A stretch of DNA of 64,000 nucleotides from Streptomyces sp. 1331.2 (GCF_900199205.1 NZ_OBMJ01000001.1:7557001-7621000), one strand, 5' to 3'. Numbered from the stretch's first letter, positions 17,882-28,212 are shown. Numbers and translations are program-made. Notes: generated by a model not told the origin, from the sequence alone.

Positions 17882-18406
17882 ATGACGACGGTACGGCTGG
17901 CGCCCGTACGGCGCGTGGGGAACGCCGTCGGGGGCGGCTGCCTGGTGGCGCTGGGGGCCGTGATCGTCCTGAGCGAGACCGGCGCCACCTGCGTGGCGGC
18001 GACCCTGCTGATCGGCGCCGCGATCGTCGCCGCAGTGGCCCTCGTCGTGCCCCGCACCTTCCGACTCCGGGAGGAGGAGCAAGGCCTCGTCATGGTCCGT
18101 CTGCTCGTTGCCAAGCGCCACCCCTGGCAGCAGATCCAGGGGCTGTCCATGGAGTTCGACGAGGACTCGGAGAACGGCGCCCACTCGGTCCGGATCCGGC
18201 TGCGCCTGGCCGACCGTCCGGGCCGGAACTGCGGCCCCCTCCTCGCCGAACTCCCCGTCACCGACGACGATTCGCCACGCGGCTTCGAACCCCGCGCCCT
18301 CGCCGAGCTGTTCGCCCTCTTCGGACGCCACGGCCTGCCCGTCGACCGCCCGGAGTTCGCGAACGCCGTGCTCTCCGCCCATGGCCTGCCGCTGCTCCCG
18401 AACTGA
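17882..18406 (+). CDS. Small membrane protein with bacterial PH-like domain
   Basis: 174 residues. Two hydrophobic segments near residues 15-35 and 37-55 (VGGGCLVALGAVIVL, LIGAAIVAAVALVV) are followed by a ~115-residue beta-rich domain (FRLREEEQGLVMVRLLVAKRH, then WQQIQGLSME) typical of the bPH group in actinobacteria. Probably faces the cytoplasm; function unknown. ATG chosen just before the hydrophobic region. Transcribed away from the secreted glycosidases. Confidence 0.7.
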   Translation: MTTVRLAPVRRVGNAVGGGCLVALGAVIVLSETGATCVAATLLIGAAIVAAVALVVPRTFRLREEEQGLVMVRLLVAKRHPWQQIQGLSMEFDEDSENGAHSVRIRLRLADRPGRNCGPLLAELPVTDDDSPRGFEPRALAELFALFGRHGLPVDRPEFANAVLSAHGLPLLPN

Positions 18407-18518
18407 CCCCGCGGCGGAAGTTCCGCGCCGCACTGGCCCCCGAAGGCGCTGCGCCGCACTGCCGAACGCCCCGTCCCCGCCTGGGCGTTGTCACCCCGTG
18501 TGACCGGCGGCCGAGCGG

Positions 18519-18547
18519 TTGATCCGTGACCGAAGCAGGCCTACGCT
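18519..18547 (+). promoter_or_regulatory. Candidate sigma70-type promoter of the giant-protein operon
   Basis: TTGATC (18519-18524) and TACGCT (18542-18547), separated by exactly 17 nt, about 87 nt before the ATG at 18634. Confidence 0.45.
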
Positions 18548-18633
18548 GAACGTAATTGAGGGCCGGAGGAGTCATCCCGGCCCGCGGGGCGTCGCCGTCG
18601 TCGATCGCCGCCGTCCACCTGCTGGGGGCACCC

Positions 18634-21600
18634 ATGCAGAACCGCTCAGCCACGGCCGTGGCCGTCTGTTCCTCCGGGCCCGGACGGCTCGACCTCTTCG
18701 TCGGTGCACCGGACGGCACGGTACGGCACCGGGTGTTCGACCCCCGGGTGGTCGACGGGGCGTGGAGCGCATGGCGTGACCTCGGGCGTCCCTGGCCCGC
18801 ACCGGGAGCGCCGGACTTCGACTGGCTGGCCGCGGCCTCGGCGGCCTCGGCGACTTCGGCGGCCTCGGCGAGGCCGGAGGACGGCGGGCCGGTCGAGCTC
18901 TTCGCCCTCAGCGCCGCCGGGGAGCTCTGGCACACCCGCCTGCCGGGCAAGGACCGGTCCGGGGACCGGTCCGACCACCGGCCGGAGTGGGAGTCGCGGG
19001 GGATGCTCACCGAGGGGCGACCGGCGACGGGCCTCACGGCCGCGGCGACCCAGGCCGGCGACCCCCACGTATTCGCCGATGTCCTCGCAGACGCCTCCGA
19101 CGAAGCCGGCACACGGGAGCTCGTCCACTGGCGCCCGGTCAGCGGGCCGCTCCCACTGCGCCCCGAGGGCTGTACCCCCGGGCTCTCGGCGGCGGTGTCG
19201 GCTGCCCCCGGCCGGCTGGACCTCCTCGTCGTCGGCACCCGGGAGCGCGCCCGGGACGGCACCCGCGAACACCGCCTGTTCCGTGGCCGGTTGGCGGCCG
19301 GCCGCTCCGCGGAGTGGGAGGAACTGGGCAGCCTGCCCGACCAGGGTCGGGCGTCCTTCACCTGTCTCGCGGCCACGGAGCGCGACGTCTTCCTGGGCGG
19401 CGATGACGGTCTGTGGCACTGCGCGCTCGACCCCCACCCCGGCCCCGGGCCGCTCCTCTGGGAGAACCTGGGCGGGGACCTCAGCTCCGGAGCCGCCGAC
19501 GGCCCCGCCCGCCCCGCCCTGGCCGCCGTGGACGCCGGGCACGGCCGCACCGACGTCTTCGCGGTCTGGGCCGGTTCCGCCCTGATGCACCGCTGGTTCG
19601 ACACCGTCTGGTCCGACTGGCAGCTGATCGACCTGCTGGGCACCGCAGCCGGCGCGGCCGCCACCTCGCCCGGTTACACCGTGCTGCGCCCGGAGGACCT
19701 GGTCACCTTGACCGTGCGGACCGTCGGGCTCACCGAGCACGTCCAAGCCGACGGCTCCGTCCAGCTGGTGGCCGGTGCCGGCGGTGGCAGCCTGATCGCG
19801 GAGTTCCCGGCGCAGCACCTGGCCGAGACGGTCCCGGCCGCCGGCTCCTCGACCAGTCAGGGGTACCTCGCCGGTCCCTCGCGCCTGTGCTTCGCCGTCG
19901 GCGGCCAGGACCGGGTCACGCTCACCGTGGACGGCCTGCTCGACGCGATGAACCGCCTCACCCTGGTCACCGAACCGTCCTCCTCCGGCGCCGAGGTGAC
20001 CACCCTCGAACTCCCCTGGCGCCTGCTGCTCACCCTCGGCAAGGGCACCGGGTGCACCCACCGCACGCTGCCCGCCGCGAGCACGGGCGGCGGCGTCGAG
20101 CTGTGGCACAGCCGGCTCTCCGGCCCCGGACCCGGCCCTGGCCCCGGCCGCCCGCTGGTGGTGCACCCCGTCCGGGTGGCGCCCGGCGTCTCGGACCCGA
20201 ACACCCCGCTGGGCGCCTGGCTGGACAAGATCGTCGCGACCGCGGCGCTGCACCCGGACCAGCCGCCGACGGTCGACCGCCTGGTCCTGAGCGCCTACGG
20301 GGCCCGGTTCACCGCCGCCGCGCACTGGCCCGAGCTGGAGTGGAGCCATGACGCCGCGCTGGGCCGGGACTTCTACGTCCGGATCGCCGCCACCGGCGCC
20401 CTCTTCCCCTTCGGTCACCGGGCGGCCTACGTGGAGCTGATCGAGCGGCACTTCGACCGGACCGGCCCCGCCGTGGCCGCGCTGCGCCGGCGATCCTTCC
20501 TGATCGTCACCGAGCCGGTGCGCGAGTACGGCATCGGCGCGGGCGGCGCGTACGAGCGGGCATTCCCGTTCCAGCAGGTCACGATCGGCCCGGGCCAGGC
20601 CGACGAGCTGGACATCGCCTCCTGGATCACGCTCGACCCGGCGTCCTGCACCGCGCGGTGCTTCTGGCCGACCGACGGCGGCCGGCCCGTCGTGTTCACC
20701 CTGCAGGCCCGGGCGGGCGGCGCGTGGGTGGAACTGCACCTGCCGCTGCTGTTCGCCGAGCAGGCGGCGACCGGCGCCGGCTGCGCCGCGGCCCTCGACG
20801 GGGTGTACGGGCGCGGCCCCGGTACCGGGTTCCTGGCGGGCCTGGGACGGCCCGTCTCCGAGGTCGGCAGCCGCATCCCGCTGGCCATGGTGTCGCCGAC
20901 GCAGGCCGCCGACGGCGCGGTGCAGGAGGTGCAGTCGATGACCTTCGGCGGCCTCGGGGTGGCGGTGCCCACCGGCGTGGGCTTCCACCCGCAGGTGACG
21001 CGGCTGGACGTGGGCCTGCCCGCGGTGCGCCAGCTCCTCGGCCCGATGCCGCCGGTCCCGGCGACGTTCGCGAAGGCGCTGCTCGACCCGCCGGCGGGGG
21101 CGCCGCCGGCCGACACCCTGCTCGACCTCCTCGAACCGAAGCCCCTCGACTTCGGCGCCGCCGGGGCGCGGGCGGGAACGCTGGCCGCCCCCAACCTGAC
21201 GATGACCAAGGTCTCGCGCACGCTCGGCCCGGCCGTCGCCGACGCGCTCCCGACGGATCCGAAGAAGCTCTTCGCCGAGGACGCGACCCTGTTCGGGGTG
21301 GTCCCGCTGCGCGACATCATCTCCGTCGTCAAGGACCAGCCGAAGCTGCTGTGGACCGAGGACGGCGGCAACCCGTCGGCGAAACTGACCTGGCACCAGC
21401 CGCTGTTGACGGACTTCGCGCCGTTCTACCACGGGAACACCTCGGCGGTGGACCTCGAAGTGGTGTCCCGGCTCGTCGCCGGCAAGCCCGGACTGCACGC
21501 CACCGGCGTGATCAACGACTTCACCCTGGCGATCCCGCAGCGGGGCGACGCCGCGCTGGTCACCCTGGTCTTCACCTCGGTGACCTTCACCGCCGACGCC

Positions 21601-22428
21601 GGCCAGAGCCTGAACCTCGACGTCAAGCTGGCCGACGTCCGGCTCAACGGGAACCTGTCCTTCCTGGCGACGCTGGCCAAGCTGATCCCGCAGGCCGGGC
21701 GCGGCGGCCCGCGGATCGACGTGTCGGCCACCGAGGTCAGGGCCTCGTACGCGCTCGCCGTGCCCAGCTCCGGGCTGATGGTGTTCAGCCTGCAGAACCT
21801 CACCGTGCAGATCGGCGTCACGCTCTCCCTGACCAACCAGCCCGTCCTGGTGGACTTCGCCTTCGGCACGCGCGAACGGCCGTTCCTGGTCACCGTGTCG
21901 GGCTTCGGCGGCGGCGGGTACCTGGAGGTCGAGCTGAGCGCGGGCGGGGCGCACAGCGGCCTGCAACGGGTCACCGGCGGGATCGAGTTCGGCGCCGCCA
22001 TCGTCATGGACTTCACCATCGCGTCCGCGGAGGTCCACGTCTTCGGCGGGGTCGTCTTCACCCAGCGCGGCAGCGACTGCGAGATCACCGGGTACCTGCG
22101 GATCGGCGGCAGCGTCTCGCTGCTGGGGCTGATCACCGTCTCGGTCGAGCTGACGCTCAGCCTGACGTACGACAGTCATTCCAATACGTTGAGCGGATCG
22201 GCCAAGCTCGTCGTCACGATCGACCTCACCTTCTGGTCCACCTCCGTGACGCTGGAGTGCCACAAGAGCTTCGGCGGGTCGTCCTCCCTCGGCTCCCCCG
22301 GCTCCCTCGGGCCGGGCGGGGCCGCGGCGGCGGTCGCCGGCCCCGCGTCGTCGGTGGAGACCGCGCTCGGGCCGCAGGGGCCGTCGTTCCCCTGGCAGGC
22401 CTACTGCCGGGCGTTCGCGGGCAGTTAG
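18634..22428 (+). CDS. Giant beta-rich protein with N-terminal propeller-lectin-like repeats
   Basis: 1264 residues, no signal peptide. Residues ~1-340 contain repeats of the PLL/fucose-lectin-like propeller type: LDLFVGAPDGTVRHRVFD, VELFALSAAGELWHTRL, VDVFAVWAGSALMHRWFD, with W-S-x-W turns. Then comes an unrecognised middle region (~345-830). The C-terminal third is a series of amphipathic beta strands (FTLAIPQRGDAALVTLVFTS, LNLDVKLADVRLNGNLSFL, VSVELTLSLTYDSHSNTLSG), like a long beta-solenoid or lipid-transfer-like fold. It ends in a Gly/Pro/Ser-rich tail. ATG 18634 chosen after GGGGG, inside a longer opening from 18556. First gene of a six-gene operon. Function unknown. Confidence 0.8.
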   Translation: MQNRSATAVAVCSSGPGRLDLFVGAPDGTVRHRVFDPRVVDGAWSAWRDLGRPWPAPGAPDFDWLAAASAASATSAASARPEDGGPVELFALSAAGELWHTRLPGKDRSGDRSDHRPEWESRGMLTEGRPATGLTAAATQAGDPHVFADVLADASDEAGTRELVHWRPVSGPLPLRPEGCTPGLSAAVSAAPGRLDLLVVGTRERARDGTREHRLFRGRLAAGRSAEWEELGSLPDQGRASFTCLAATERDVFLGGDDGLWHCALDPHPGPGPLLWENLGGDLSSGAADGPARPALAAVDAGHGRTDVFAVWAGSALMHRWFDTVWSDWQLIDLLGTAAGAAATSPGYTVLRPEDLVTLTVRTVGLTEHVQADGSVQLVAGAGGGSLIAEFPAQHLAETVPAAGSSTSQGYLAGPSRLCFAVGGQDRVTLTVDGLLDAMNRLTLVTEPSSSGAEVTTLELPWRLLLTLGKGTGCTHRTLPAASTGGGVELWHSRLSGPGPGPGPGRPLVVHPVRVAPGVSDPNTPLGAWLDKIVATAALHPDQPPTVDRLVLSAYGARFTAAAHWPELEWSHDAALGRDFYVRIAATGALFPFGHRAAYVELIERHFDRTGPAVAALRRRSFLIVTEPVREYGIGAGGAYERAFPFQQVTIGPGQADELDIASWITLDPASCTARCFWPTDGGRPVVFTLQARAGGAWVELHLPLLFAEQAATGAGCAAALDGVYGRGPGTGFLAGLGRPVSEVGSRIPLAMVSPTQAADGAVQEVQSMTFGGLGVAVPTGVGFHPQVTRLDVGLPAVRQLLGPMPPVPATFAKALLDPPAGAPPADTLLDLLEPKPLDFGAAGARAGTLAAPNLTMTKVSRTLGPAVADALPTDPKKLFAEDATLFGVVPLRDIISVVKDQPKLLWTEDGGNPSAKLTWHQPLLTDFAPFYHGNTSAVDLEVVSRLVAGKPGLHATGVINDFTLAIPQRGDAALVTLVFTSVTFTADAGQSLNLDVKLADVRLNGNLSFLATLAKLIPQAGRGGPRIDVSATEVRASYALAVPSSGLMVFSLQNLTVQIGVTLSLTNQPVLVDFAFGTRERPFLVTVSGFGGGGYLEVELSAGGAHSGLQRVTGGIEFGAAIVMDFTIASAEVHVFGGVVFTQRGSDCEITGYLRIGGSVSLLGLITVSVELTLSLTYDSHSNTLSGSAKLVVTIDLTFWSTSVTLECHKSFGGSSSLGSPGSLGPGGAAAAVAGPASSVETALGPQGPSFPWQAYCRAFAGS

Positions 22429-22439
22429 GGAGCGAACCC

Positions 22440-25400
22440 ATGGACCCCACCGACCCCGGCACCGCCTCCGGCCCCAGCTCCCCGACCGGCCCCGGTACCG
22501 CCTCCGACCCCGGCACCGCCCCCGGCCCGACCTCCCCGACCGGCCCCGGCAGCGCCTCCGACCCCAGCTCCGCCTCCGGCCGCTCGTCGGCGGCCTGCCC
22601 GCCCGTGTCCGCCACCGGCCTGCAGCGCCAGTTCGTCTGGACCGTGATCCCGTCCGGCCGGGTGGTGCCGCCGACCGCCGGCCAGACCGAGCCGATGGCC
22701 CTGCTGTCGGTCCTGCTGACCCCGCGGCTGCTCGGGCCGGCCACGGGCCGGCTCACCGTCGCGGGCTTCGGGATGCAGGGCTGGCCGCAGCGGCTCGCCG
22801 CCGTCAGCCTCGGGATCCTGCGCGGCCAACAGCCGATCCCGGCGGTCCCGGTGCCGTACACCGCACTCGACAAGACCACCGTCCGGTTCACCCCCGCCGA
22901 ACAACTCGCTGCCTGGAACGCCCTGTTCACCCCCGGCATGCTGGTCCGGCCCTACCACGCCACCTCCTACGACGGACGCGACACCCGCGCCTTCCCTGCC
23001 GGGGCGGCCGGTGCGGAGGTCCGCGGCATCTACACCGCCACCGCCCAGGCCCACGCCGCCCACGCCGTCCAAGCCGCCCAGGCCGGGCACCGGGGGCTCG
23101 TGCCCGAGGACGACCCCGCGCTGCAGGCCGCCCTGCAGACGATCGGCGAGCAGTGGCAGACCGGCCTGCGCACGCTCGACGGCGGGCCGGTGCCGGCCCC
23201 CGCCGACCAGCCCGCCCTCGCCCAGGCCTACGCCTTCTACCGGCGCACCGGCGCCGGCTTCACCCCGCTGACCAGGCACACCGAGGCCGCACCCGAGAGC
23301 GAGTTCCACGACACCGTCGTGCACCTCGCCGACCACCCCGTGCTGCTGCGGGCGCTCGGCCTGCTGATCGACCTGGCCGTGCCCGCCTCCCGGCTCACCC
23401 CGACCGCCACGAGCCCGGCGGAACTGCACGTCGTGCCGCACTGGCCCAACCCCGACCCGAACCCGCCCCCCGGCTGGACCGCCGCCACCCAGTGCGACCT
23501 CACCCCGGCCACCGCCTACACCCTCACCGGGACGCGCTTCGTTCCCGCGCCCGGAGCCGGCCCGGCCGGCACGGCCTTCAGCCAGGGGCTCCTGCCGATC
23601 GACGGGGCCGGCCTGGCCCCCTCCCACAACGCCCGCTACGAGGTGATGACCTTCGACGTGGACGGCGCCGCCCTCCGCCTGGTCAGCGCCGCCCAGTCGG
23701 ACGGCGCCACGGCTCCGGCCGGACGGACGAGCCCGCCCGGCGCACTACCCGCCCTGCACTCCACGGGCTTCGCGCTGGTGGACCGCGGCCGGGAGGACGA
23801 GCACCGCAAGCAGCTCCAGCGGGCCCAGCAGCGCGCGACCCCCGCCGGCCTGCTCGCCACCGCCCTCACGGCGGACGCCCTCCTCGGCGGCTACCGGATG
23901 GACGTGCGCCAGGGCCCGACCGGCCCGTGGCGCTCACTCTGCCGGCGCCGGCTGCACTACACGATCGGCGGCCTGCCGTTCGGCCCGGCGCCGTCCGCCG
24001 GCCTGCTCGACGAGGGCTACCTGCGGCCCGGCCCGGTCACCACCGGCGCCGGCCCGAACGACGCGCTGTACCTGCACCAGACGGTGGCCCGCTGGGACGG
24101 CTGGAGTCAGGTCGCCCCGAGACCCGAGCGGACCGTGGCCACCGGCGACGCGATGCCGGTCCGGGCGGCGCCGGCCCTCGACGCGGTGGTGGAGTGCGAC
24201 CCCGGCTCGCTGCCCAGCCTGCGCTTCGGCGAGGACTACTGGCTGCGGGTCAGGATCGCCGACCTCGCCGGCGGCGGGCTCCACCCCGACGAGGCCGGGC
24301 CCACCGAGGCACAGACGGACAAGCTCACCTACCTGCGCTACGAGCCGCTGTCACCCCCCGAACTGGTCCCCACCCGGCCCTTCGAGGACGGCGACGGCCA
24401 GGACCGCATGGTCATCCGCAGCGACCGCGGCGTGACCCCGAGCGCCTACGCGGCTCTCCACGGCTACCGCCCCTACGACCTGCGCCACCTGCTGCCCCCC
24501 AAGTGCTCCCTCGCCCTGGCGATGCAGTACGACGGCGGCTTCGACACCGCCCTCGGCCCCGACGCCCCCGCCGCGGAGGTCAAGCGGCTCTTCGAGGTCG
24601 CCAAACGGGCGGACCGCGAACTCGGGGACGTCACCGGTGCACAGGTCATCGGGGCCGACCCGGCCTCCGGCGTGCCACAGCCGTACGTCACCGTGCCCGA
24701 GACCGAGGTCGTGCTGCCCTGGCTGGCCGACCCGAGCGGAGCCTTCATCGCCCTCAACGCCCAGCCCCGGCCGATCGAGGCGAACGGTCGGCCCGGGGAG
24801 ATCGTCCCCCCGTACGGGCAGCCGGTGCTCGCCGCCTGGCAGGGCGCCTGGCCGGACCGCCAGACGGCCTCCGTACGGCTCACGGACGCCCAGGCCGGCT
24901 GCACGGTCAGCCAGCTGGACGCCCGGCACCTGGCCGTCGCCCTCGGCCCCGCCCAGCAGGTGACCTTCGACATCCCGTCCTGCCTGCCGTACAAGCACGT
25001 CCAGCTGTTCGGCATCGCCCTCTGGCTGGGCGTCGACCCGCAGGACCCGGCCACTTTCCAGGACATCGTGTTCGGCAGGAACCGGCTGGTCACCCCGCCG
25101 CGCACGGTCACCCTCGTCCACGCGGTGCAACGCCCGCTGAGCGACCCGACCGGGCAGCTGACCGCCCAGCGCAAGGCCGGCGACCACGACACCGTGCTCG
25201 GGACGGACGGGCTGTCCCTGCACATCGCCAGCACCGGACGGATCGACCTCCACGCCGAATGGACCGACCACGAGGACGCCCCGCCCGCCGCACCGGCGGT
25301 CACCCGGCGGATGGCGCACGTCGGCTCCTACGAGGTGCAGCACCTGCCGCCCCGGCAGGCGCTCCCGGTGATCCGCCAGGAGTTCGGCGACACCCGCCAC

Positions 25401-26381
25401 CACCGGGTGAGCTACGCCGTGACGGCCGTCTCGCGCTTCGAGGACTGCTTCGGACGCGTCCTCAAGGCCGACCCCGCCGCCTGCCTCGCCCGGGGAACGC
25501 TCGCCGACACCGACGTGCCGAGCTCCGCCCGGCCCCCCACCCCCGCCTTCCAGTACGCCATGCCCACCTTCCGCTGGAGCCAGACCGTGGACGGACAGCA
25601 GACCCTCACCCGCCTCCGCCAGGGCGGTGGCCTGCGGGTCTTCCTCGCCCGGCCCTGGTTCGCCACCGGCGACGGCGAGGTGCTGGCCGTGCTCACCTAC
25701 CCCACCGGGCTGGCCCCCGACGCGGCACTGCGCTTCGTCGGCGTCGCCGGGCGCGACCCGGTCCGGGACACCGGCTCACCGGTGGGCGTCCTCACCCGCG
25801 ACCAGATCGGCGCACCCGACCGGGCCCAGGTCACCCTCCCGGAACTGCAACGGCTGCTCGACGCGGCGCTGTACCCGGTCGAGTTCGACGCACAGGGCGA
25901 CCGCTGGTACGCCGACCTCGACCTGTCCCCGCTGGTCGCCTCCTCCTACTTCCCGTTCGTCCGGCTCGCCCTGGCCCGCTACCAGCCGTACACCGTCACC
26001 GACGCCCCCGACGTGTCGCCGGTGGCGCTGACCGAACCCGTCCAACTCCCGCCGCACCGGCGGCTGTCCGTCACCCGCGCCGCCGGGCGGGCGACCGTCG
26101 TCCTGGACGGGCTCGGCCCCGGCGGCCCGGGCAACCTCGTCCGGACCGAACTGCAGGTCCGGGACACCGCGGCGGCCGCGGCAGCCGGCGTCTCCGGATG
26201 GACCACCCTCTCCGACAGCCGGGCCCTGCTCGGCCAGACCAGCGTCATCAGCATCCCCGACACCGGAGCACGGCCGCAGCGGCTCGTCGTCCGGGAGTTC
26301 GAGACCCAGCCCGTCCCCGCGACCGGGGACGGCACCGGCCGGCCGGTGTACGTCGACATCGTCCCGCTCGGGACGTGGTGA
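22440..26381 (+). CDS. Giant protein of unknown function, second gene of the operon
   Basis: 1313 residues, no signal peptide. Residues 1-55 are a low-complexity Ser/Pro/Gly/Thr segment built on repeated PTGPGTASDPG-like units. The remainder is a long mixed beta-rich protein (LQRQFVWTVIPSGRV, LRYEPLSPPELV, HGYRPYDLRHLLPPKCSLAL, MPTFRWSQTVDGQQTLTRLR) with no domain I can name. Begins 12 nt after the preceding stop with GGGAGCG upstream, so coexpressed with the propeller protein. Both giants look structural or binding rather than enzymatic. Separated from the next gene by 61 nt. Confidence 0.78.
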   Translation: MDPTDPGTASGPSSPTGPGTASDPGTAPGPTSPTGPGSASDPSSASGRSSAACPPVSATGLQRQFVWTVIPSGRVVPPTAGQTEPMALLSVLLTPRLLGPATGRLTVAGFGMQGWPQRLAAVSLGILRGQQPIPAVPVPYTALDKTTVRFTPAEQLAAWNALFTPGMLVRPYHATSYDGRDTRAFPAGAAGAEVRGIYTATAQAHAAHAVQAAQAGHRGLVPEDDPALQAALQTIGEQWQTGLRTLDGGPVPAPADQPALAQAYAFYRRTGAGFTPLTRHTEAAPESEFHDTVVHLADHPVLLRALGLLIDLAVPASRLTPTATSPAELHVVPHWPNPDPNPPPGWTAATQCDLTPATAYTLTGTRFVPAPGAGPAGTAFSQGLLPIDGAGLAPSHNARYEVMTFDVDGAALRLVSAAQSDGATAPAGRTSPPGALPALHSTGFALVDRGREDEHRKQLQRAQQRATPAGLLATALTADALLGGYRMDVRQGPTGPWRSLCRRRLHYTIGGLPFGPAPSAGLLDEGYLRPGPVTTGAGPNDALYLHQTVARWDGWSQVAPRPERTVATGDAMPVRAAPALDAVVECDPGSLPSLRFGEDYWLRVRIADLAGGGLHPDEAGPTEAQTDKLTYLRYEPLSPPELVPTRPFEDGDGQDRMVIRSDRGVTPSAYAALHGYRPYDLRHLLPPKCSLALAMQYDGGFDTALGPDAPAAEVKRLFEVAKRADRELGDVTGAQVIGADPASGVPQPYVTVPETEVVLPWLADPSGAFIALNAQPRPIEANGRPGEIVPPYGQPVLAAWQGAWPDRQTASVRLTDAQAGCTVSQLDARHLAVALGPAQQVTFDIPSCLPYKHVQLFGIALWLGVDPQDPATFQDIVFGRNRLVTPPRTVTLVHAVQRPLSDPTGQLTAQRKAGDHDTVLGTDGLSLHIASTGRIDLHAEWTDHEDAPPAAPAVTRRMAHVGSYEVQHLPPRQALPVIRQEFGDTRHHRVSYAVTAVSRFEDCFGRVLKADPAACLARGTLADTDVPSSARPPTPAFQYAMPTFRWSQTVDGQQTLTRLRQGGGLRVFLARPWFATGDGEVLAVLTYPTGLAPDAALRFVGVAGRDPVRDTGSPVGVLTRDQIGAPDRAQVTLPELQRLLDAALYPVEFDAQGDRWYADLDLSPLVASSYFPFVRLALARYQPYTVTDAPDVSPVALTEPVQLPPHRRLSVTRAAGRATVVLDGLGPGGPGNLVRTELQVRDTAAAAAAGVSGWTTLSDSRALLGQTSVISIPDTGARPQRLVVREFETQPVPATGDGTGRPVYVDIVPLGTW

Positions 26382-26442
26382 GCGGACACCCGGCGCGACC
26401 CCGGAAGAGCCCGCGGGCCGACAGAAGCCAGAGAAGGCAATC

Positions 26443-27399
26443 ATGCAACCGACGTTCCAGATGTTCCCCGCCACCGGCCAGCTCAGGCTCACGACCCAGG
26501 CCACCAGCGGGCTGGTCCCCTTCCTCGTCGACCCCACGGTGAACCCCTGGTTCCTGCGCGTGGTGGCCATCGGCCCGAACTGCGCGGCCCTGCGCGGCCG
26601 GGCACCGGACATCGAACTCCGGGCGGACACGGGGCTGATCACGGCCGTCACGCCCGCTCCCGAGACGGCAACCATCCCCGACGGGAACGGCAACCCGGTC
26701 GCCAAGGCCTCCTGGGTCCGGGACGACACCGACGTGTTCACCGTGAAGCTGGACATCCTCAGCCTGGGCGTGGCCCACACCTGGCAGCTCAGGCTCACCA
26801 ACACCGACCCGCAGGAGCTCGGGTTCGTCTGGACCTCGGCCGGAGACGTGGTGGACGCCACCCGGCCACGGCTGGCCATGGCCAACTCGGTCGAGGCGAA
26901 ACCGGTTTCGGGCTTCGCCCCGGACGACGTCACGGTGCCCGTCGCCAACATCGGCCCCGGACCACTGACCCTCACCGACCCGGTCGGAACAAAGCTCGGC
27001 GCCGGCTTCGTCCTGAAGGTCCGCCCGGACACCGTCGCGCCCAACGCCTGCGACACGCTCGTGCTCGGAGTGGCCCCCATCGTGGGTGCCTTGGCCGGGC
27101 CGCCGCAGCACGCGACCTTCGTACTGGCCTGCGACGACCCGGTGAACGCGGAGAAGACGCTCCAACTCACCCGGACCGAAGTGGGCAAGACCCACGCGGA
27201 CACCAAGAACCTGCACAAGGACCACAAGGACGACAAGGACGAAGTAGACATCACCAAGGGCCCCGGCCCGCCCGAGGTCGTGCTCACCGCCGCTTCGCAA
27301 GCCCACTTCATCGGGTCGGAGCTGCGCCCCGACCTGTCGGAGAGCGCCCTGCGCGACGAGGACCCGGACCCGGGGGAGGGGGAGGGCCAGGGCCGGTGA
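26443..27399 (+). CDS. Beta-sandwich-like protein A of the ATP-grasp operon
   Basis: 318 residues. Paralogous to the next gene: both start QPxFxMFPxTGxLRL and share LVPFLVDPTV, VVAIGPNCAAL, TWQLR, ELGFVWTSAG, TVPVANIG and DTVAPNACD/DSVAPNSCD. The second half resembles Ig-like ASH/choice-of-anchor-D modules (TVPVANIGPGPLTLTD). A charged linker of KD/HKD repeats (~245-265) and an acidic Gly/Glu-rich tail ending GEGEGQGR set it apart from its paralogue. RBS AGAAGG. No signal peptide. Function unknown. Confidence 0.78.
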   Translation: MQPTFQMFPATGQLRLTTQATSGLVPFLVDPTVNPWFLRVVAIGPNCAALRGRAPDIELRADTGLITAVTPAPETATIPDGNGNPVAKASWVRDDTDVFTVKLDILSLGVAHTWQLRLTNTDPQELGFVWTSAGDVVDATRPRLAMANSVEAKPVSGFAPDDVTVPVANIGPGPLTLTDPVGTKLGAGFVLKVRPDTVAPNACDTLVLGVAPIVGALAGPPQHATFVLACDDPVNAEKTLQLTRTEVGKTHADTKNLHKDHKDDKDEVDITKGPGPPEVVLTAASQAHFIGSELRPDLSESALRDEDPDPGEGEGQGR

Positions 27400-28205
27400 C
27401 CGTGCAACCCGTGTTCCACATGTTTCCTGACACCGGCCGGCTCAGGCTCGCGTCCCAGGCCACCGGCGGGCTGGTCCCCTTCCTCGTCGACCCCACGGTG
27501 ACGCCGTGGTTCCTGCAGGTGGTGGCGATCGGGCCGAACTGTGCGGCCCTGGGCGGCCGGGCGCCGGACCTCGAACTGAAGGTGGACAAGGGGCTGATCA
27601 CGTCCGTCCCGGCCGCTCCCGAGACGGCACCCGTCAACGACGGGGCCGGACACCGGGTGGCCACGGCCTCTTGGACCAGGGACACCGACGACGTGTTCAC
27701 CGTGGAGGTGGACATGGCGGGCCTGGGCGTCGCCCGCACCTGGCAGCTGAGGATCATCAACACCGCCCCCGAGGAACTCGGGTTCGTGTGGACCTCGGCG
27801 GGATCGGTGCAGGACGCGACCCACCCCCGGCTGGTGATGGAGCCCAGGGTCGAGGTGGAGGTGCAAGTGGGCTTCGCCGTCCCGGACGTCACGGTGCCCG
27901 TCGCCAACATCGGCACCGGGCCGCTGATCTTCACCGACCCGGTCAAGACGGACCTCGGGGCCGGCTACTCCCTGAAGAGCCGCCCGGACAGCGTCGCGCC
28001 CAACTCCTGCGACGCGCTCGTGCTGGCCGTGACCAAGGACTCCTTCCACGGGCCGTCACTCGTGGAGCCCTTCGTCCTGGACTGCAACGAGCCGGTGAGC
28101 GTGAACAAGACGCTCCTGCCCACGCGCCTCCAGACCCCGTTCGGTCCGCTGCTCACCGACCGGCCCACCGTTCGGCCCACCGATCGACCCACCGGCGAAG
28201 GGTAG
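27396..28205 (+). CDS. Beta-sandwich-like protein B, paralogue of the preceding gene
   Basis: 269 residues, from GTG 27396 overlapping the previous stop (GTGA); an alternative GTG at 27402 aligns with the paralogue's start. Same two-part layout: an N-terminal domain with FLVDPTVTPW, then an Ig/ASH-like domain with TVPVANIGTGPLIFTD. It lacks the Lys/Asp linker and ends in RPT repeats followed by GEG. The pair is an in-operon duplication with moderate divergence. Function unknown; possible structural partners of the giants or substrates of the ATP-grasp enzyme (inference). Confidence 0.78.
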   Translation: MTVQPVFHMFPDTGRLRLASQATGGLVPFLVDPTVTPWFLQVVAIGPNCAALGGRAPDLELKVDKGLITSVPAAPETAPVNDGAGHRVATASWTRDTDDVFTVEVDMAGLGVARTWQLRIINTAPEELGFVWTSAGSVQDATHPRLVMEPRVEVEVQVGFAVPDVTVPVANIGTGPLIFTDPVKTDLGAGYSLKSRPDSVAPNSCDALVLAVTKDSFHGPSLVEPFVLDCNEPVSVNKTLLPTRLQTPFGPLLTDRPTVRPTDRPTGEG

Positions 28206-28212
28206 GCGCCGC

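Noticed and set aside
18646..22263. 1205-codon minus-strand opening
   Set aside because: Shadow of the propeller-containing giant gene, composed of Arg/Gly/His-rich text with no domain.
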